Shown: in pieces, positions 40,435-50,178 of the stretch | Numbering within the stretch: the first letter of the stretch is position 1 | Layout of the letters: the number at the start of each line of letters is the position of its first letter | Assembly: GCF_004801285.1 (NCBI RefSeq) | Contig: NZ_SSNY01000001.1 | Span: forward strand, 372,001 to 436,000 | Length of the DNA: 64,000 bases | From: Ollibium composti | GTDB lineage: Bacteria; Pseudomonadota; Alphaproteobacteria; Rhizobiales; Rhizobiaceae | Direction of reading: 5' to 3' | Position numbers and translations under genes: made by a program | Notes under the pieces: model-generated | Told to the model about the DNA's origin: nothing | The model's input: the letters and a program-made list of their open reading frames with translations, nothing else | Databases searched by the model: none

Positions 40435-41808
40435 CTATTGCTGCACGGCATAGCAGTCGATGTTTTTCTTCTTCAGCGCGCCACAGGCGTTGCGGGCGGC
40501 GTTCTTGGAGCCGAAGCCGCCGAAGCGCGCACGGTAATAGGTCACGCCGCCCTTCTCGAAAGCGACGGTGAAGCCGGAGGCATCCGCCAGCGCGCGTGGC
40601 GCCTGCTTCGTCGCCTTGTCGAGGAAAGCCTTCGCACCGTCCTGCGTGGGAGCGGACGCGACCTGCACGACCCAGCTGCCGGCGGCGACGGAGGACGTCG
40701 CCAGTGGATCGACCTGGGTTGCCTCGGCGTAAGCGGTCATCGTGGCGGTCTTGGCTTCCGGCGCGGTGACCGTGGTTTCGGCCACGGCATTCACGGCCTC
40801 GGTCGCGGCGACCGGCTTGGGATCGGGCGTCGGCGCATGGCGCTTGGGCAGGAGGGCAGCCACCATCGGCTTGGCCGGAGCCTCGATTGTCTCTTCCCCG
40901 GTCGCCTCGGCCACCGCCATCGGTTCGGCCGAGTCGTTCCTTGCGATCAGTTCGCCACCGCCGCGCTTGCTGGCCTTCGGCAGGTAGGTGTGGATCAGGC
41001 TTGCCATCTGATCGTCGCGTGAACGGCCGCTCTTGCCGCCCATGACGACGGCGACCAGGCGACGCCCGTCGATTGCGACGGAACTGACCAGGTTGTAGCC
41101 GGAGGCGCGGGTGTAGCCGGTCTTGATGCCGTCCACGCCCTTGATGCGGCCGAGCAGGCGATTATGCCCGTTGATGACGCGCTTGCCGTATCGGAACGAG
41201 CGCTGCGAGAAATAGCCGTAATACTGCGGGAAATGCTCGCGCAGCGCGATGCCGAGGACCGCCATGTCGCGCGCGGTGGTGAACTGGCCCGGATCGGGCA
41301 GGCCGTTGGCGTTGCGGAACACCGTGCCGTTCATGCCGAGCTTGCGGGCCTTCGCCGTCATCATGCGGGCAAAATTCTGCTCCGAGCCGCCGAGCATCTC
41401 GCCCAGCGCCGTCGAGGAATCGTTGGCCGACTTGGTCACCATGGACAGGATCGCCGTCTCGACGGTGACCGCGCCGCCCTTGCGGACACCGAGCTTGGTC
41501 GGGGGTTCGGCCGCAGCATTCGCCGAAAAGACGACCGGCGTGTCCTTGCTGATGCGCCCCTTCGCCAAGGCCTCGAAGGTGAGGTAGAGCGTCATCATCT
41601 TGGTCAGCGAAGCCGGATAGCGGCGGGCGTTGGCATCTTTCGAGTAGAGTGTCTTGCCGGTCCTGGCGTCGACCACGATCGCCGCGGATTTCGCAGCCAT
41701 GGAGGCACTCGCGTCGGCAACGACGACCGTAACCGCAAGCGCCAGGACGACGAACGCCTTGAAGGAAAGCTTTGACCTCGAAACGATACCCGACAACGCC
41801 TGACTCAC
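40435..41808 (-). CDS. D-alanyl-D-alanine carboxypeptidase with SPOR domain
   Basis: The 457-aa periplasmic peptidase_S11 enzyme trims peptidoglycan pentapeptides. Signal helix at residues 15-35; catalytic SxxK is Ser67-Leu-Thr-Lys70 in RYPASLTKMMTLY, with the SAN motif in TKSANDSSTALGE and KTG in DGIKTGYTRASGYN. A linker of about 80 residues leads to a C-terminal SPOR domain (SWVVQVASAPTQDGAKAFLD), which binds denuded glycan at division sites. Divergent from the phasin gene. Confidence 0.95.
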   Translation of the reverse strand: MSQALSGIVSRSKLSFKAFVVLALAVTVVVADASASMAAKSAAIVVDARTGKTLYSKDANARRYPASLTKMMTLYLTFEALAKGRISKDTPVVFSANAAAEPPTKLGVRKGGAVTVETAILSMVTKSANDSSTALGEMLGGSEQNFARMMTAKARKLGMNGTVFRNANGLPDPGQFTTARDMAVLGIALREHFPQYYGYFSQRSFRYGKRVINGHNRLLGRIKGVDGIKTGYTRASGYNLVSSVAIDGRRLVAVVMGGKSGRSRDDQMASLIHTYLPKASKRGGGELIARNDSAEPMAVAEATGEETIEAPAKPMVAALLPKRHAPTPDPKPVAATEAVNAVAETTVTAPEAKTATMTAYAEATQVDPLATSSVAAGSWVVQVASAPTQDGAKAFLDKATKQAPRALADASGFTVAFEKGGVTYYRARFGGFGSKNAARNACGALKKKNIDCYAVQQ

Positions 41809-42009
41809 TGTTACTTCCTTTGGATTTTCGTTGCCCTGGAGGCGGCAAAGGTCCTGCCTCCCTTTCGCCGCAGGCTAGCGCGGGCGACGTTACCAATCCG
41901 TTTATGGTAACCGACGCGTTCACCATTTTTGCCGGGTTCGAGCCAATCTTTATGTGAATCTTAGCGATTGACGGCGCAGCCACGGGTTTTCGGATCGCAT
42001 CTTGACTTT

Positions 42010-42046
42010 TTGTGCAATGCAACATATTTTTTCTGGCATTGCACAA
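42010..42046. promoter_or_regulatory. perfect 11-bp inverted repeat in the phasin promoter, candidate PhaR/AniA-type operator
   Basis: TTGTGCAATGC (42010-42020) and GCATTGCACAA (42036-42046) are exact reverse complements with a 15-base spacer. TTGACT at 42002 and the AT-rich CATATT at 42023 form a plausible promoter that the repeat covers. TGCA-rich sites before phasin genes are known targets of PhaR-type repressors; assignment to PhaR here is inference. Confidence 0.55.
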
Positions 42047-42078
42047 GACAGGTCTCCTGGACCTCGAAAGGAACGGAC

Positions 42079-42408
42079 ATGACCCAGAATTACGAAGACT
42101 TCAGCAAATTCGGCAAGGAATTCGCCGACACCGGCCTGACCAGCCTGGCTTCCTTCTCCAAGGGTGCGCAGGCGCTCGCCGTCGAGGCGTCCGACTACAC
42201 CAAGAAGAGCTTCGAGAACGGTTCGACCTTTGTCGAGAAGCTGCTCTCGGCCAAGTCGTTCGAGAACGCCATCGAGATCCAGACCGACTACGTCAAGCAG
42301 TCCTACGAGTCCTTCGTCGCCGAGGCGACCAGGTTCGGCGAGCTTTACGCCGACCTCGCCCGCGATGCCTACAAGCCCTTCGAGTCGCTCGTCGCCAAGG
42401 CGAAGTAA
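42079..42408 (+). CDS. phasin family protein
   Basis: The 109-aa helical product has phasin features: MTQNYEDFSKFGKEFADTGL, no Cys, amphipathic helices, and IQTDYVKQSYESFVAEATRF. Phasins coat polyhydroxyalkanoate granules. ATG 42079 has AAGGAACGG upstream. An own terminator follows, so it is monocistronic. Confidence 0.9.
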   Translation: MTQNYEDFSKFGKEFADTGLTSLASFSKGAQALAVEASDYTKKSFENGSTFVEKLLSAKSFENAIEIQTDYVKQSYESFVAEATRFGELYADLARDAYKPFESLVAKAK

Positions 42409-42451
42409 GCAGTATCCTGTGTGATCGCGGGCCTTTTCGGCCCGCCCGAAG

Positions 42452-42482
42452 ACCCGGCCGGCGGCAACGCGGCCGGGTTTTC
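42452..42482 (+). terminator. Rho-independent terminator after the phasin gene
   Basis: A 9-bp stem (ACCCGGCCG with CGGCCGGGT) is followed by TTTT. A smaller hairpin, GCGGGCC-TTTTC-GGCCCGC, lies just before it. Confidence 0.8.
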
Positions 42483-42672
42483 GCGTTTATGCAGCCGCTT
42501 AAATCACGATCGCGAAAATCGACGCGGATTGGCATACCCGCCATATTGTCAGCCAAACAGAAGGGCTTAAAATCCAGCATCGAACACCTACATGTTGTCG
42601 GGTTCGCATGGGGATTCGATCGGAACAGGTGACGTGAGCATCGGTCAGGCAGTCACGGGCAGTGCATCGCGC

Positions 42673-42999
42673 ATGCAAAACGGCGGCGACGGTAATGGTA
42701 CCGGGCGCGGAACAGCCGTCATCACGCGCACCAAGACCAAGACGAAGAAGCCCAGCCTCTACCGGGTTCTTATCCTCAACGACGACTACACTCCGATGGA
42801 GTTCGTGGTTCACGTGCTGGAACGTTTTTTCCAGAAGGACCGCGAAGCTGCCACGCGCATCATGCTCCATGTCCACAATCATGGAGTGGGCGAGTGCGGG
42901 GTTTATACCTACGAAGTGGCCGAGACGAAGGTGTCCCAGGTCATGGATTTCGCCCGACAGAACCAGCATCCGCTGCAATGCGTGATGGAAAAGAAGTGA
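42673..42999 (+). CDS. clpS: ATP-dependent Clp protease adaptor ClpS
   Basis: The 108-aa adaptor delivers N-degron substrates to ClpAP. The core [40 protein letters not shown] and [17 protein letters not shown] is intact. The start is uncertain: ATG 42673 gives the usual short Gly-rich leader, while GTG 42634 or TTG/ATG near 42592 would add 13-27 residues. clpA follows after 7 bases. Confidence 0.93.
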   Translation: MQNGGDGNGTGRGTAVITRTKTKTKKPSLYRVLILNDDYTPMEFVVHVLERFFQKDREAATRIMLHVHNHGVGECGVYTYEVAETKVSQVMDFARQNQHPLQCVMEKK

Positions 43000-43006
43000 G
43001 GATTTG

Positions 43007-45475
43007 ATGCCTGCATTTTCGCAAGGGCTGGAGAAGGCGCTGCACCAGGCGCTGACGCTCGCCAACGAACGGCACCATGAATACGCAACGCTGGAGCACC
43101 TGCTGCTGGCGCTGATCGACGACACCGAGGCGGCCGCCGTCATGCGCGCCTGCAACGTCGATCTCGACGACCTGAAGCAGACCGTGCTGACCTATATCGA
43201 TACCGAACTGGACAATCTCGTCACCGGCTATGACGAGGATTCCAAGCCGACCGCCGGCTTCCAGCGCGTCATCCAGCGCGCCGTGATCCACGTCCAGTCT
43301 TCCGGCCGCGAGGAAGTGTCGGGCGCCAACGTGCTTGTCGCCATCTTCGCCGAACGCGAGAGCCACGCCGCCTATTTCCTGCAAGAGCAGCAGATGACCC
43401 GCTACGACGCGGTCAACTACATCTCGCACGGCATCGCCAAGCGGCCCGGCTCGTCCGACAACCGCACACCCCGCGGCGCGGAAGACGAGCAGGGCGGCGC
43501 AACCGGTGCCGAACAGTCAGAGGACGGCGGCAAGAAGAAGCAGCAGGACGCGCTGACGGCCTACTGCGTCAACCTCAACCAGAAGGCGCGGTCCGGCAAG
43601 ATCGACCCGCTGATCGGGCGCGGGCCGGAGATCAACCGCACCATCCAGGTGCTGTGCCGGCGCTCCAAGAACAATCCGCTCTATGTCGGCGATCCCGGCG
43701 TCGGCAAGACGGCCATCGCCGAGGGGCTGGCCAAGCGCATCGTCGAGGGCGACGTTCCCGAAGTGCTTCAGGACGCCACCATCTTCGCGCTCGACATGGG
43801 CACGCTGCTCGCTGGCACGCGCTATCGCGGCGATTTCGAGGAGCGGCTGAAGCAGGTCGTCAAGGAACTGGAGGACTATCCGGGCGCCGTCCTGTTCATC
43901 GACGAGATCCATACGGTGATCGGGGCAGGGGCCACCTCCGGCGGCGCCATGGATGCCTCCAACCTGTTGAAGCCGGCCCTGTCTTCGGGCGCCATCCGCT
44001 GCATCGGCTCGACCACCTACAAGGAGTTCCGGCAGTTCTTCGAGAAGGACCGCGCTCTCGTGCGCCGTTTCCAAAAGATCGACGTCAATGAGCCGTCGGT
44101 CGAGGACGCCATCGAGATCATGAAGGGGCTGAAGCCCTATTTCGAGGAGTTCCACAAGGTCAAGTACACCAACGACGCCATCAAGGGTGCGGTGGAGCTG
44201 TCGGCCCGCTACATCAGCGACCGCAAGCTGCCGGACAAGGCGATCGACGTGATCGACGAGACCGGCGCCTCTCAGATGCTGTTGCCCGAGCCGAAGCGCA
44301 AGAAGACCATCGGCATCAAGGAGATCGAGGCGACCATCGCCACCATCGCCCGCATTCCGCCGAAGACCGTGTCGGCCGATGACGAGAAGGTTCTGGCCGG
44401 TCTCGACGTCGAGCTGAAGCGCGTCGTCTATGGCCAGGATACGGCGATCACCGCGCTGACGTCGGCGATCAAGCTGGCGCGGGCGGGCCTGCGCGAACCG
44501 GAAAAGCCGATCGGCTGCTACCTGTTCTCCGGCCCGACCGGCGTCGGCAAGACCGAGGTCGCCAAGCAGTTGGCCGCCTCGCTCGGCGTCGAGCTGTTGC
44601 GCTTTGACATGTCGGAATACATGGAACGCCACACCGTCTCGCGGCTGATCGGCGCGCCTCCCGGTTATGTCGGCTTCGACCAGGGCGGCCTGTTGACCGA
44701 CGGCGTCGACCAGCATCCGCATTGCGTGCTGCTGCTCGACGAGGTGGAGAAGGCGCATCCGGACCTGTTCAACATCCTGTTGCAGGTCATGGACCACGGC
44801 AAGCTGACCGACCACAACGGCAAGTCGATCGATTTCCGCAACGTGATCCTCATCATGACCACCAATGCGGGCGCGTCCGACGCCCAGCGCGCGGCCATCG
44901 GCTTCGGCTCGACCAAGCGTGAAGGCGACGATGTCGAGGCGATCAACCGGCTGTTCACGCCGGAGTTCCGCAACCGTCTCGACGCCATCATCCCGTTCGG
45001 ATCGCTGCCGGTTCCGGTGGTGCATCAGGTCGTTCAGAAGTTCGTCATGCAGCTCGAGGCGCAGCTCGCCGACCGTGGCGTGACCTTCGAGCTGGCGCCG
45101 GAGGCGATCGCCTGGCTGGCCGACAAGGGCTACGACGAGCGCATGGGCGCGCGTCCGCTCGGCCGCGTCATCCAGGAGCACATCAAGAAGCCGCTGGCCG
45201 ACGAGGTGCTGTTCGGCAAGCTGAAGAAGGGCGGCACGGTGCGCATCGGCGTCGAGAAGAAGGAAACCGGTGAGACCGGCCTGAAGCTCGAATCGCTGGC
45301 CGACGAGACGCCGGTGAAGCCGAAGAAGGAAGAGCCGGCCGACCGACCGAAGACCGCGCGCAAGGCTTCCGCGAAGAAGGCTCCGGCCACGAAGGCTGTC
45401 GCCAAGAAGCCGGAGCCGAAGGGCAAGGACGGCGGCAAGCGCAGCCTCGTGCCGCAACTGCCGCGTAAAAACTGA
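43007..45475 (+). CDS. clpA: ATP-dependent Clp protease ATP-binding subunit ClpA
   Basis: The 822-aa AAA+ unfoldase has an N-domain ([20 protein letters not shown]), Walker A motifs [13 protein letters not shown] in D1 and [13 protein letters not shown] in D2, and the D2 sensor region [13 protein letters not shown]. It is unusual only in its Lys/Ala/Pro-rich C-terminal tail of about 60 residues ([12 protein letters not shown]). ATG 43007 is preferred; an in-frame TTG precedes it by one codon. TGAGGA of the clpS stop region serves as ribosome-binding site. Confidence 0.97.
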   Translation: MPAFSQGLEKALHQALTLANERHHEYATLEHLLLALIDDTEAAAVMRACNVDLDDLKQTVLTYIDTELDNLVTGYDEDSKPTAGFQRVIQRAVIHVQSSGREEVSGANVLVAIFAERESHAAYFLQEQQMTRYDAVNYISHGIAKRPGSSDNRTPRGAEDEQGGATGAEQSEDGGKKKQQDALTAYCVNLNQKARSGKIDPLIGRGPEINRTIQVLCRRSKNNPLYVGDPGVGKTAIAEGLAKRIVEGDVPEVLQDATIFALDMGTLLAGTRYRGDFEERLKQVVKELEDYPGAVLFIDEIHTVIGAGATSGGAMDASNLLKPALSSGAIRCIGSTTYKEFRQFFEKDRALVRRFQKIDVNEPSVEDAIEIMKGLKPYFEEFHKVKYTNDAIKGAVELSARYISDRKLPDKAIDVIDETGASQMLLPEPKRKKTIGIKEIEATIATIARIPPKTVSADDEKVLAGLDVELKRVVYGQDTAITALTSAIKLARAGLREPEKPIGCYLFSGPTGVGKTEVAKQLAASLGVELLRFDMSEYMERHTVSRLIGAPPGYVGFDQGGLLTDGVDQHPHCVLLLDEVEKAHPDLFNILLQVMDHGKLTDHNGKSIDFRNVILIMTTNAGASDAQRAAIGFGSTKREGDDVEAINRLFTPEFRNRLDAIIPFGSLPVPVVHQVVQKFVMQLEAQLADRGVTFELAPEAIAWLADKGYDERMGARPLGRVIQEHIKKPLADEVLFGKLKKGGTVRIGVEKKETGETGLKLESLADETPVKPKKEEPADRPKTARKASAKKAPATKAVAKKPEPKGKDGGKRSLVPQLPRKN

Positions 45476-45491
45476 GGCAGGCCGACCAAAG

Positions 45492-45518
45492 AAAAAGCCC
45501 CGGCAACGGGGCTTTTTT
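45492..45518. terminator. bidirectional terminator between clpA and the HIT gene
   Basis: A 10-bp stem (AAAAAGCCCC with GGGGCTTTTT) around GGCAAC serves both strands. Bases 45499-45507 (CCCGGCAAC) can instead pair with 45519-45527 (GTTGCCGGG), a competing 9-bp hairpin. Confidence 0.88.
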
Positions 45519-45537
45519 GTTGCCGGGTCGCCGGACG

Positions 45538-45960
45538 CTACCCGGCCAACGCGGCCCTGATCTTCTCCGCATTCGCGGCCAGCACCTCCGGCTTTTCCAT
45601 GGCGCCGGTGTGCGGCTTCAACGGGACGCCTTCGAAGCGGGGGATAACATGGACGTGCAGGTGATAGACCGATTGGCCCGAAGCCGCTTCGTTGAACTGC
45701 ATGACGACGACGCCGTCCGCGTCGAAGGCGGTCTTCACCGCCCTGGCCAGTTTCTGGACTGTCGCGAACAGCGGTCCGAAGATCGCCGGATCGGCGTCGA
45801 GCAGGTTGCGTGACGGTGCTTTCGGCACCACCAGCGTATGGCCGATGCCCTGCGGCATCACGTCCATGAAGGCGATCGTCGCCTCGTCCTCGTAGACGCG
45901 ATGCGAGGGAAGCTCGCCGCGCAGGATCTTCGCGAAGATATTGGTATCGTCGTAAGCCAT
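45538..45960 (-). CDS. HIT family nucleotide-binding protein
   Basis: The 140-aa product carries the histidine triad HLHVHVIPR and the N-terminal NIFAKILRGELPSHRVYEDE of the HinT-like branch, which hydrolyses nucleoside phosphoramidates. ATG 45960 (MAYDDTN) is preferred over 46020 since it has GAGAGGCAGAG before it and matches family length. Convergent with clpA. Confidence 0.92.
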   Translation of the reverse strand: MAYDDTNIFAKILRGELPSHRVYEDEATIAFMDVMPQGIGHTLVVPKAPSRNLLDADPAIFGPLFATVQKLARAVKTAFDADGVVVMQFNEAASGQSVYHLHVHVIPRFEGVPLKPHTGAMEKPEVLAANAEKIRAALAG

Positions 45961-46065
45961 TCTCTGCCTCTCGCCGTTGCGGCTCCGCTGTCCTATGGGT
46001 GAGTTATAGCCGTCCGGCACGCGGCATCAAACCGTCTGTGCGCAGGACCTGAGGGGCAAGGCCGA

Positions 46066-46401
46066 ATGGCGTGGAATTATCTTTATCTGCTGGTCGCCAT
46101 TTTCTTCGAGGTGCTGGCGACCACGGCGCTGAAGGAAACGCAGGGGTTCACGCGCCTTGCGCCATCGTTGGTGACCGTGGCTGGCTACGGGCTCGCGTTC
46201 TATTTCCTGTCGCTGCCGCTGCGCACGATGCCTGTCGGCATCGTCTACGCGCTGTGGTGCGGCGCCGGCATCATCATGATTACGGCCATCGGCTGGGTGT
46301 GGTTCCGCCAGCAGCTCGACCTGCCGGCGCTTGTCGGCATGGGGCTGATCATGGCGGGCGTCGTGGTCATCAACCTGTTCTCCAAGACTGTCGTGCACTG
46401 A
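46066..46401 (+). CDS. small multidrug resistance (SMR) transporter
   Basis: The 111-aa four-helix protein has the essential membrane-embedded Glu in helix 1 (LYLLVAIFFEVLATTALK) and the YALWCGAGIIM segment of helix 3. EmrE/SugE-type proton antiporters work as dimers in the inner membrane. It faces the DUF482 gene with a 4-base gap. Drug versus guanidinium specificity cannot be told. Confidence 0.92.
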   Translation: MAWNYLYLLVAIFFEVLATTALKETQGFTRLAPSLVTVAGYGLAFYFLSLPLRTMPVGIVYALWCGAGIIMITAIGWVWFRQQLDLPALVGMGLIMAGVVVINLFSKTVVH

Positions 46402-46405
46402 CGCA

Positions 46406-47623
46406 TCAGGCGATGCCGGGCGCCTCGCCCTTTCGGAACGGCGTGTGCTCGTCGAGATAGTCGCTCATGGCGGCCACTTCGGAACGCTCGCGCCTGAGAT
46501 AGTCGGCGACGGCGCGGCGCAGGCCGGGATGGGCGATGTAATGCGCCGAATGCATGGTCACCGGGCGATAGCCGCGCGCCAGCTTGTGTTCTCCTTGAGC
46601 GCCCGCCTCGACCACCTTGAGCCCACGCTCGATGGCGAAGTCGATGGCCTGATGGTAGCAGACCTCGAAATGCAGGAAGGGATGATCCTCGATGCAGCCC
46701 CAGTTGCGGCCGTAGAGCGCATCCGAGCCGATGAAGTTGATGGCGCCGGCGATGTAGCGGCCGTCGCGCTTGGCCATCACCAGAAGGATGTCGTCGGCCA
46801 TGCGCTCGCCGATCAGTGAGAAGAATTTTCGGTTGAGGTAAGGGCGGCCCCACTTGCGGCCCCCTGTGTCCATGTAGAAGGCGAAGAAATCGTCCCAGGC
46901 GCGCTCGGTGATGGCCTTGCCGGTCAGCCGCTCGATGGCGATGCCGCCCGCAAGCGCCTCGCGCCGCTCCTTCTTCAGTGCCTTGCGCTTGCGGGAAGCG
47001 AGCGTGGCGAGAAAATCGTCGTAGCTGGTAAAACCCTCGTTGAAGAAGTGGAACTGCTTGTCGGTGCGATGCAGGAAGCCTGCCTGTTCCAGCGCCGGCA
47101 TGTCGGCTTGCGGCAGGAAAGTGATGTGGGCGGAGGAGACGCCGAGCCGGTCCGTCACCGCCTTCAACGCCGCCGCCAGCCCGGCCTTGACCGAAGCCTC
47201 GTCCTCACCGCGGGTGACCAGCAGGCGCGGGCCGGTGACGGGGGTGAACGGCACAGAGCATTGCAGCTTGGGATAGTAGCTGCCGCCGGCCCGCTCGAAG
47301 GCATCGGCCCAGCCGTGGTCGAAGACATACTCACCCTGGCTGTGCGACTTGGCGTAGCAGGGCAGGGCGCCAAGCAGCCCGCCGTCGCCGCTCTCCAGGC
47401 GAAGATGGTGCGCTTGCCAGCCGGTGCGCTGCACGGCGCAGCCGGACTCCTCCAACGCACTCAGAAAGTCAAAGGAAAGGAACGGGTTGTAGCCGGCCGC
47501 CGACGTTCTCGTCGTGCCGCCGAGATTGTCCCACTCGTTGCGGGTGAAGGCGCCTATGCCGGCGGCAGCACGCACGGCATAGCCCGTCGCACCCGCTTCC
47601 GCAGACTCCTCGCCCTGATCCAT
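46406..47623 (-). CDS. GNAT/FemAB-like protein (peptidogalycan biosynthesis, DUF482)
   Basis: The 405-aa product fits the COG3146 family: YNPFLSFDFLSALEESGCA, GWADAFERAGGSYYPKLQCS, VPFTPVTGPRLL, and the C-terminal GAQGEHKLARGYRPVTMHSA. Annotators call it a peptidogalycan biosynthesis or GNAT protein; biochemical function is unknown. It lies next to the GDPD and RidA genes on the same strand. Confidence 0.9.
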   Translation of the reverse strand: MDQGEESAEAGATGYAVRAAAGIGAFTRNEWDNLGGTTRTSAAGYNPFLSFDFLSALEESGCAVQRTGWQAHHLRLESGDGGLLGALPCYAKSHSQGEYVFDHGWADAFERAGGSYYPKLQCSVPFTPVTGPRLLVTRGEDEASVKAGLAAALKAVTDRLGVSSAHITFLPQADMPALEQAGFLHRTDKQFHFFNEGFTSYDDFLATLASRKRKALKKERREALAGGIAIERLTGKAITERAWDDFFAFYMDTGGRKWGRPYLNRKFFSLIGERMADDILLVMAKRDGRYIAGAINFIGSDALYGRNWGCIEDHPFLHFEVCYHQAIDFAIERGLKVVEAGAQGEHKLARGYRPVTMHSAHYIAHPGLRRAVADYLRRERSEVAAMSDYLDEHTPFRKGEAPGIA

Positions 47624-47672
47624 GCGCCTTACTTAAGCCTGCCGCGCAGCCATGCAAGAGACGAGGCGTTCA

Positions 47673-48401
47673 TCAGGCCAGCCGCATCGTCTCCGGCTCG
47701 AAGCCCTCGAACGTCATCTGGTCGGCATAGCGGAAGGTGATGTCGATCGCCGGCTGGTCGCGGATGGTCCAGGTGATGACCGGCATCTTCAGCCTGTCGC
47801 GCACGAACGTCACGAACGGGTTCGGCAGGTCGCCTGCGGCATAGGAGGTGAAGGCGAGATCGTGCGCCAGCATGGAGAAATGCGCCTCGATCAGCTTGTT
47901 TTCGCGGCCGTAGGCGGTCAGCCCGCCGGGAATGCCGGGCGCATCCCTGGCAAAGTCGCGGATCAGCCAATGATCGAACGACATGATGGCAACCTTGCCC
48001 TTGTAGGTCTTGAGCAGCGCCCCGACGCTCGCCACCAGCCCGGTGTCGTGACCGGGCGTCCCTTTCAGTTCGACTACCAGCGGCACGCGCCCCGCCACCA
48101 GCGCCAGAACCTCTGCCAGCGTCGGCACGTGGTCGGCGGTGCCGCCAACGCGCAGGGTGGCGAGTTCGGCCACCGTGCGCTGCCAGACGAAGCCGTCGGC
48201 GCCGGTCAGGCGCTTTAGATCGTCGTCGTGGATGACCACCGGCACGTTGTCAGCCGACAGATGCACGTCGCATTCGATGGCGTAGCCGCGTTCGGCGGCG
48301 GCGGCGAAGGCTGACAGCGTGTTTTCCCAGCGCCTGTCGTTGAGGTCGTGATAGCCGCGATGCGCCACCGGCTTGGCGGTCAGCCAGGAAAGGTCGTCCA
48401 T
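47673..48401 (-). CDS. glycerophosphodiester phosphodiesterase family protein
   Basis: The 242-aa TIM-barrel enzyme has the GDPD signature: VAHRGYHDLNDRRWENTLSA, IECDVHLSADNVPVVIHDDD and VVELKG. It would cleave glycerophosphodiesters to glycerol-3-phosphate. ATG 48401 lies 5 bases after the ridA stop, so the two form an operon; the frame continuing upstream is a ridA shadow. Confidence 0.92.
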   Translation of the reverse strand: MDDLSWLTAKPVAHRGYHDLNDRRWENTLSAFAAAAERGYAIECDVHLSADNVPVVIHDDDLKRLTGADGFVWQRTVAELATLRVGGTADHVPTLAEVLALVAGRVPLVVELKGTPGHDTGLVASVGALLKTYKGKVAIMSFDHWLIRDFARDAPGIPGGLTAYGRENKLIEAHFSMLAHDLAFTSYAAGDLPNPFVTFVRDRLKMPVITWTIRDQPAIDITFRYADQMTFEGFEPETMRLA

Positions 48402-48406
48402 CTTGT

Positions 48407-48871
48407 CTACTCGACCTCGAGGACGGCTTCGACCTCGACTGCGGCGTTCAGGGGCAGGGCCGCCATGCCGACGGCGACGCGCGCATGCTTGCCACGCTCG
48501 CCGAGCACATTGGCGAACAGGTCCGAGGCGCCGTTGCCGACGAGGTGCTGTTCGGTGAAGTTCGGCGTCGAGGCGACATAGATGTTGATCTTGACCAGCC
48601 GGCGGATCTTTTCGAGGTCGCCGAGCGCGGCCTTCGCCTGCGCCAGCACATTGATGGCGCACAGCCGCGCCGCTTCCTGCCCGCCGGCGGTATCGACGTC
48701 GCGGCCGAGCAGGCCGGTCACGGCGAGCTTGCCGTCCTTGATGGGCAGTTGCCCGGACGGAAACAAAAGGTTGCCGCTGCGCACGAACGGTACATAGTTG
48801 GCGGCCGGGGCCGCTGCTGCGGGGAGGACGATGCCCAGATCGCTCAGCCGCTTTTCGATTGTTTCGCCCAT
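48407..48871 (-). CDS. RidA family protein
   Basis: The 154-aa product belongs to the YjgF/YER057c/UK114 family: NYVPFVRSGNLLFPSGQLPI, AALGDLEKIRRLVKINIYVA and the terminal RVAVGMAALPLNAAVEVEAV. RidA proteins hydrolyse reactive imines or enamines from PLP enzymes. This is the longer about 150-aa subgroup; the catalytic Arg of canonical RidA is not clearly in place, so deaminase activity is uncertain. Confidence 0.9.
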   Translation of the reverse strand: MGETIEKRLSDLGIVLPAAAAPAANYVPFVRSGNLLFPSGQLPIKDGKLAVTGLLGRDVDTAGGQEAARLCAINVLAQAKAALGDLEKIRRLVKINIYVASTPNFTEQHLVGNGASDLFANVLGERGKHARVAVGMAALPLNAAVEVEAVLEVE

Positions 48872-49009
48872 GTGAATTCCCTATTGCTTGATGACGCCTG
48901 CGTCGGCTGGGCTGAAATTGCTATTTTTGCCTCGCTTCCGCCACGACTTTTTTTAAGCTGGACCACCTTTCCTCGGCGGCTGCCATCAGTCGCAAGACCG
49001 GAGTTCTCC

Positions 49010-49843
49010 ATGCGCGCACCGCGCCTTGCCTTTCTCTCCGCCGTTGCCTTTGCCGTCGCGCCGACGGCGTCGGCCTGGGCGGTCGTGCCGCTGCAGCCGC
49101 ATCGCGCCGTCTACGATCTTTCGCTTGACAAGGCTTCCGACCGCTCCGGCATCACCGGGATCACCGGGCGCATGGTCTACGAATTCAACGGTTCGCCCTG
49201 CGAAGGCTACACCGTCAAGTTCCGCATGGTGACCGAGATCGCGACGACCGACACGTCCCGGATGACGGACCAGCAGACGACGACCTTCGAGGATGCGAAG
49301 GGCAAGACCTTCTCGTTCCTGACCAAATCCTTCGTCGACCAGGCGCTCGACAAGGAGGTCAAGGGAACGGCCACCAAGGAGCCGAACGGCCTCAAGGTCC
49401 AGCTCGAAAAGCCGCAGAAAACCAGCCTCGACCTGGCGGCGACGCAATTTCCCACGCAGCAACTGGTCGAGATGATCGGCAAGGCGGAGAAGGGCGAGAA
49501 CTTCTACCAGACCAGCCTGTTCGACGGCTCGGACGACGCCGACAAGGTGATGACCACAACCGTCGTGGTCGGCAAGCCGGCCGCTGCCGCCAAGGACGAT
49601 CCGGAGCTTCCGGTTCTGGCCAAACTTTCCAAGGACAAGGTCTGGCCCGTCGACATCGCCTATTTCGATGAAAGCAAGAAGGACAGCGGCGAGGAAACGC
49701 CGGAATACCGCATATCCTTCAAGCTGCACGAGAACGGCATCACCCGCGACATGGTGATGGACTACGGCGACTTTTCCATGGCGGGCAAGCTGGTCAACCT
49801 TTCGCTGTTCGATCCGGCGCCGCAGAAGACCTGCAACCAGTAG
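49010..49843 (+). CDS. eipB: cell envelope integrity protein, EipB family (DUF1849)
   Basis: The 277-aa secreted protein has a signal peptide (APRLAFLSAVAFAVAPTASA) followed by VVPLQPHRAVYDLSLDK, the family N-terminus. Two cysteines, in NGSPCEGY and near the C-terminus in QKTCNQ, match the conserved EipB disulfide described in Brucella. EipB is a periplasmic beta-spiral protein needed for envelope integrity. ATG 49010 with CCGGAG upstream is preferred; the long frame from 48485 is ridA antisense. Confidence 0.9.
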   Translation: MRAPRLAFLSAVAFAVAPTASAWAVVPLQPHRAVYDLSLDKASDRSGITGITGRMVYEFNGSPCEGYTVKFRMVTEIATTDTSRMTDQQTTTFEDAKGKTFSFLTKSFVDQALDKEVKGTATKEPNGLKVQLEKPQKTSLDLAATQFPTQQLVEMIGKAEKGENFYQTSLFDGSDDADKVMTTTVVVGKPAAAAKDDPELPVLAKLSKDKVWPVDIAYFDESKKDSGEETPEYRISFKLHENGITRDMVMDYGDFSMAGKLVNLSLFDPAPQKTCNQ

Positions 49844-49857
49844 CCCCGCCAGCCGCC

Positions 49858-50136
49858 ATGGCGGTCTATGTCGATGCCGCGATCTGGAATCATGCCGGCC
49901 GCCGCTGGTGCCATCTGCTGGCCGACGACATGGATGAGTTGCATCGCTTCGCCGCACAGCTCGGGATCAAAAGCTCGTCCTATCAGGGGCCGCCCAAGAC
50001 GTCGGCGCCGCACTACGACATCACCGGCTTCGAGCGCGACCGGGCCGTCAGGCTGGGCGCCGTCGAATGCAGCCGTGAGGAGATCGTGGCGGTGTTCCGG
50101 CGCGTGCGGGTGAAGAACGGCAAGCAGCGGACATGA
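49858..50136 (+). CDS. DUF4031 domain protein
   Basis: The 92-aa product fits DUF4031: VYVDAAIWNHAGRRWCHLLA, DDMDELHRFAAQLGI and the end CSREEIVAVFRRVR. Function unknown. It follows eipB by 14 bases and is probably co-transcribed with it. Confidence 0.88.
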   Translation: MAVYVDAAIWNHAGRRWCHLLADDMDELHRFAAQLGIKSSSYQGPPKTSAPHYDITGFERDRAVRLGAVECSREEIVAVFRRVRVKNGKQRT

Positions 50137-50178
50137 GCCGGCATCCGGCGTCCGCGGCAACCTCCGTGGCAAAAAGCT

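Noticed and set aside
43517..45457. 646-aa minus-strand frame
   Set aside because: Antisense of clpA, whose motifs are complete.
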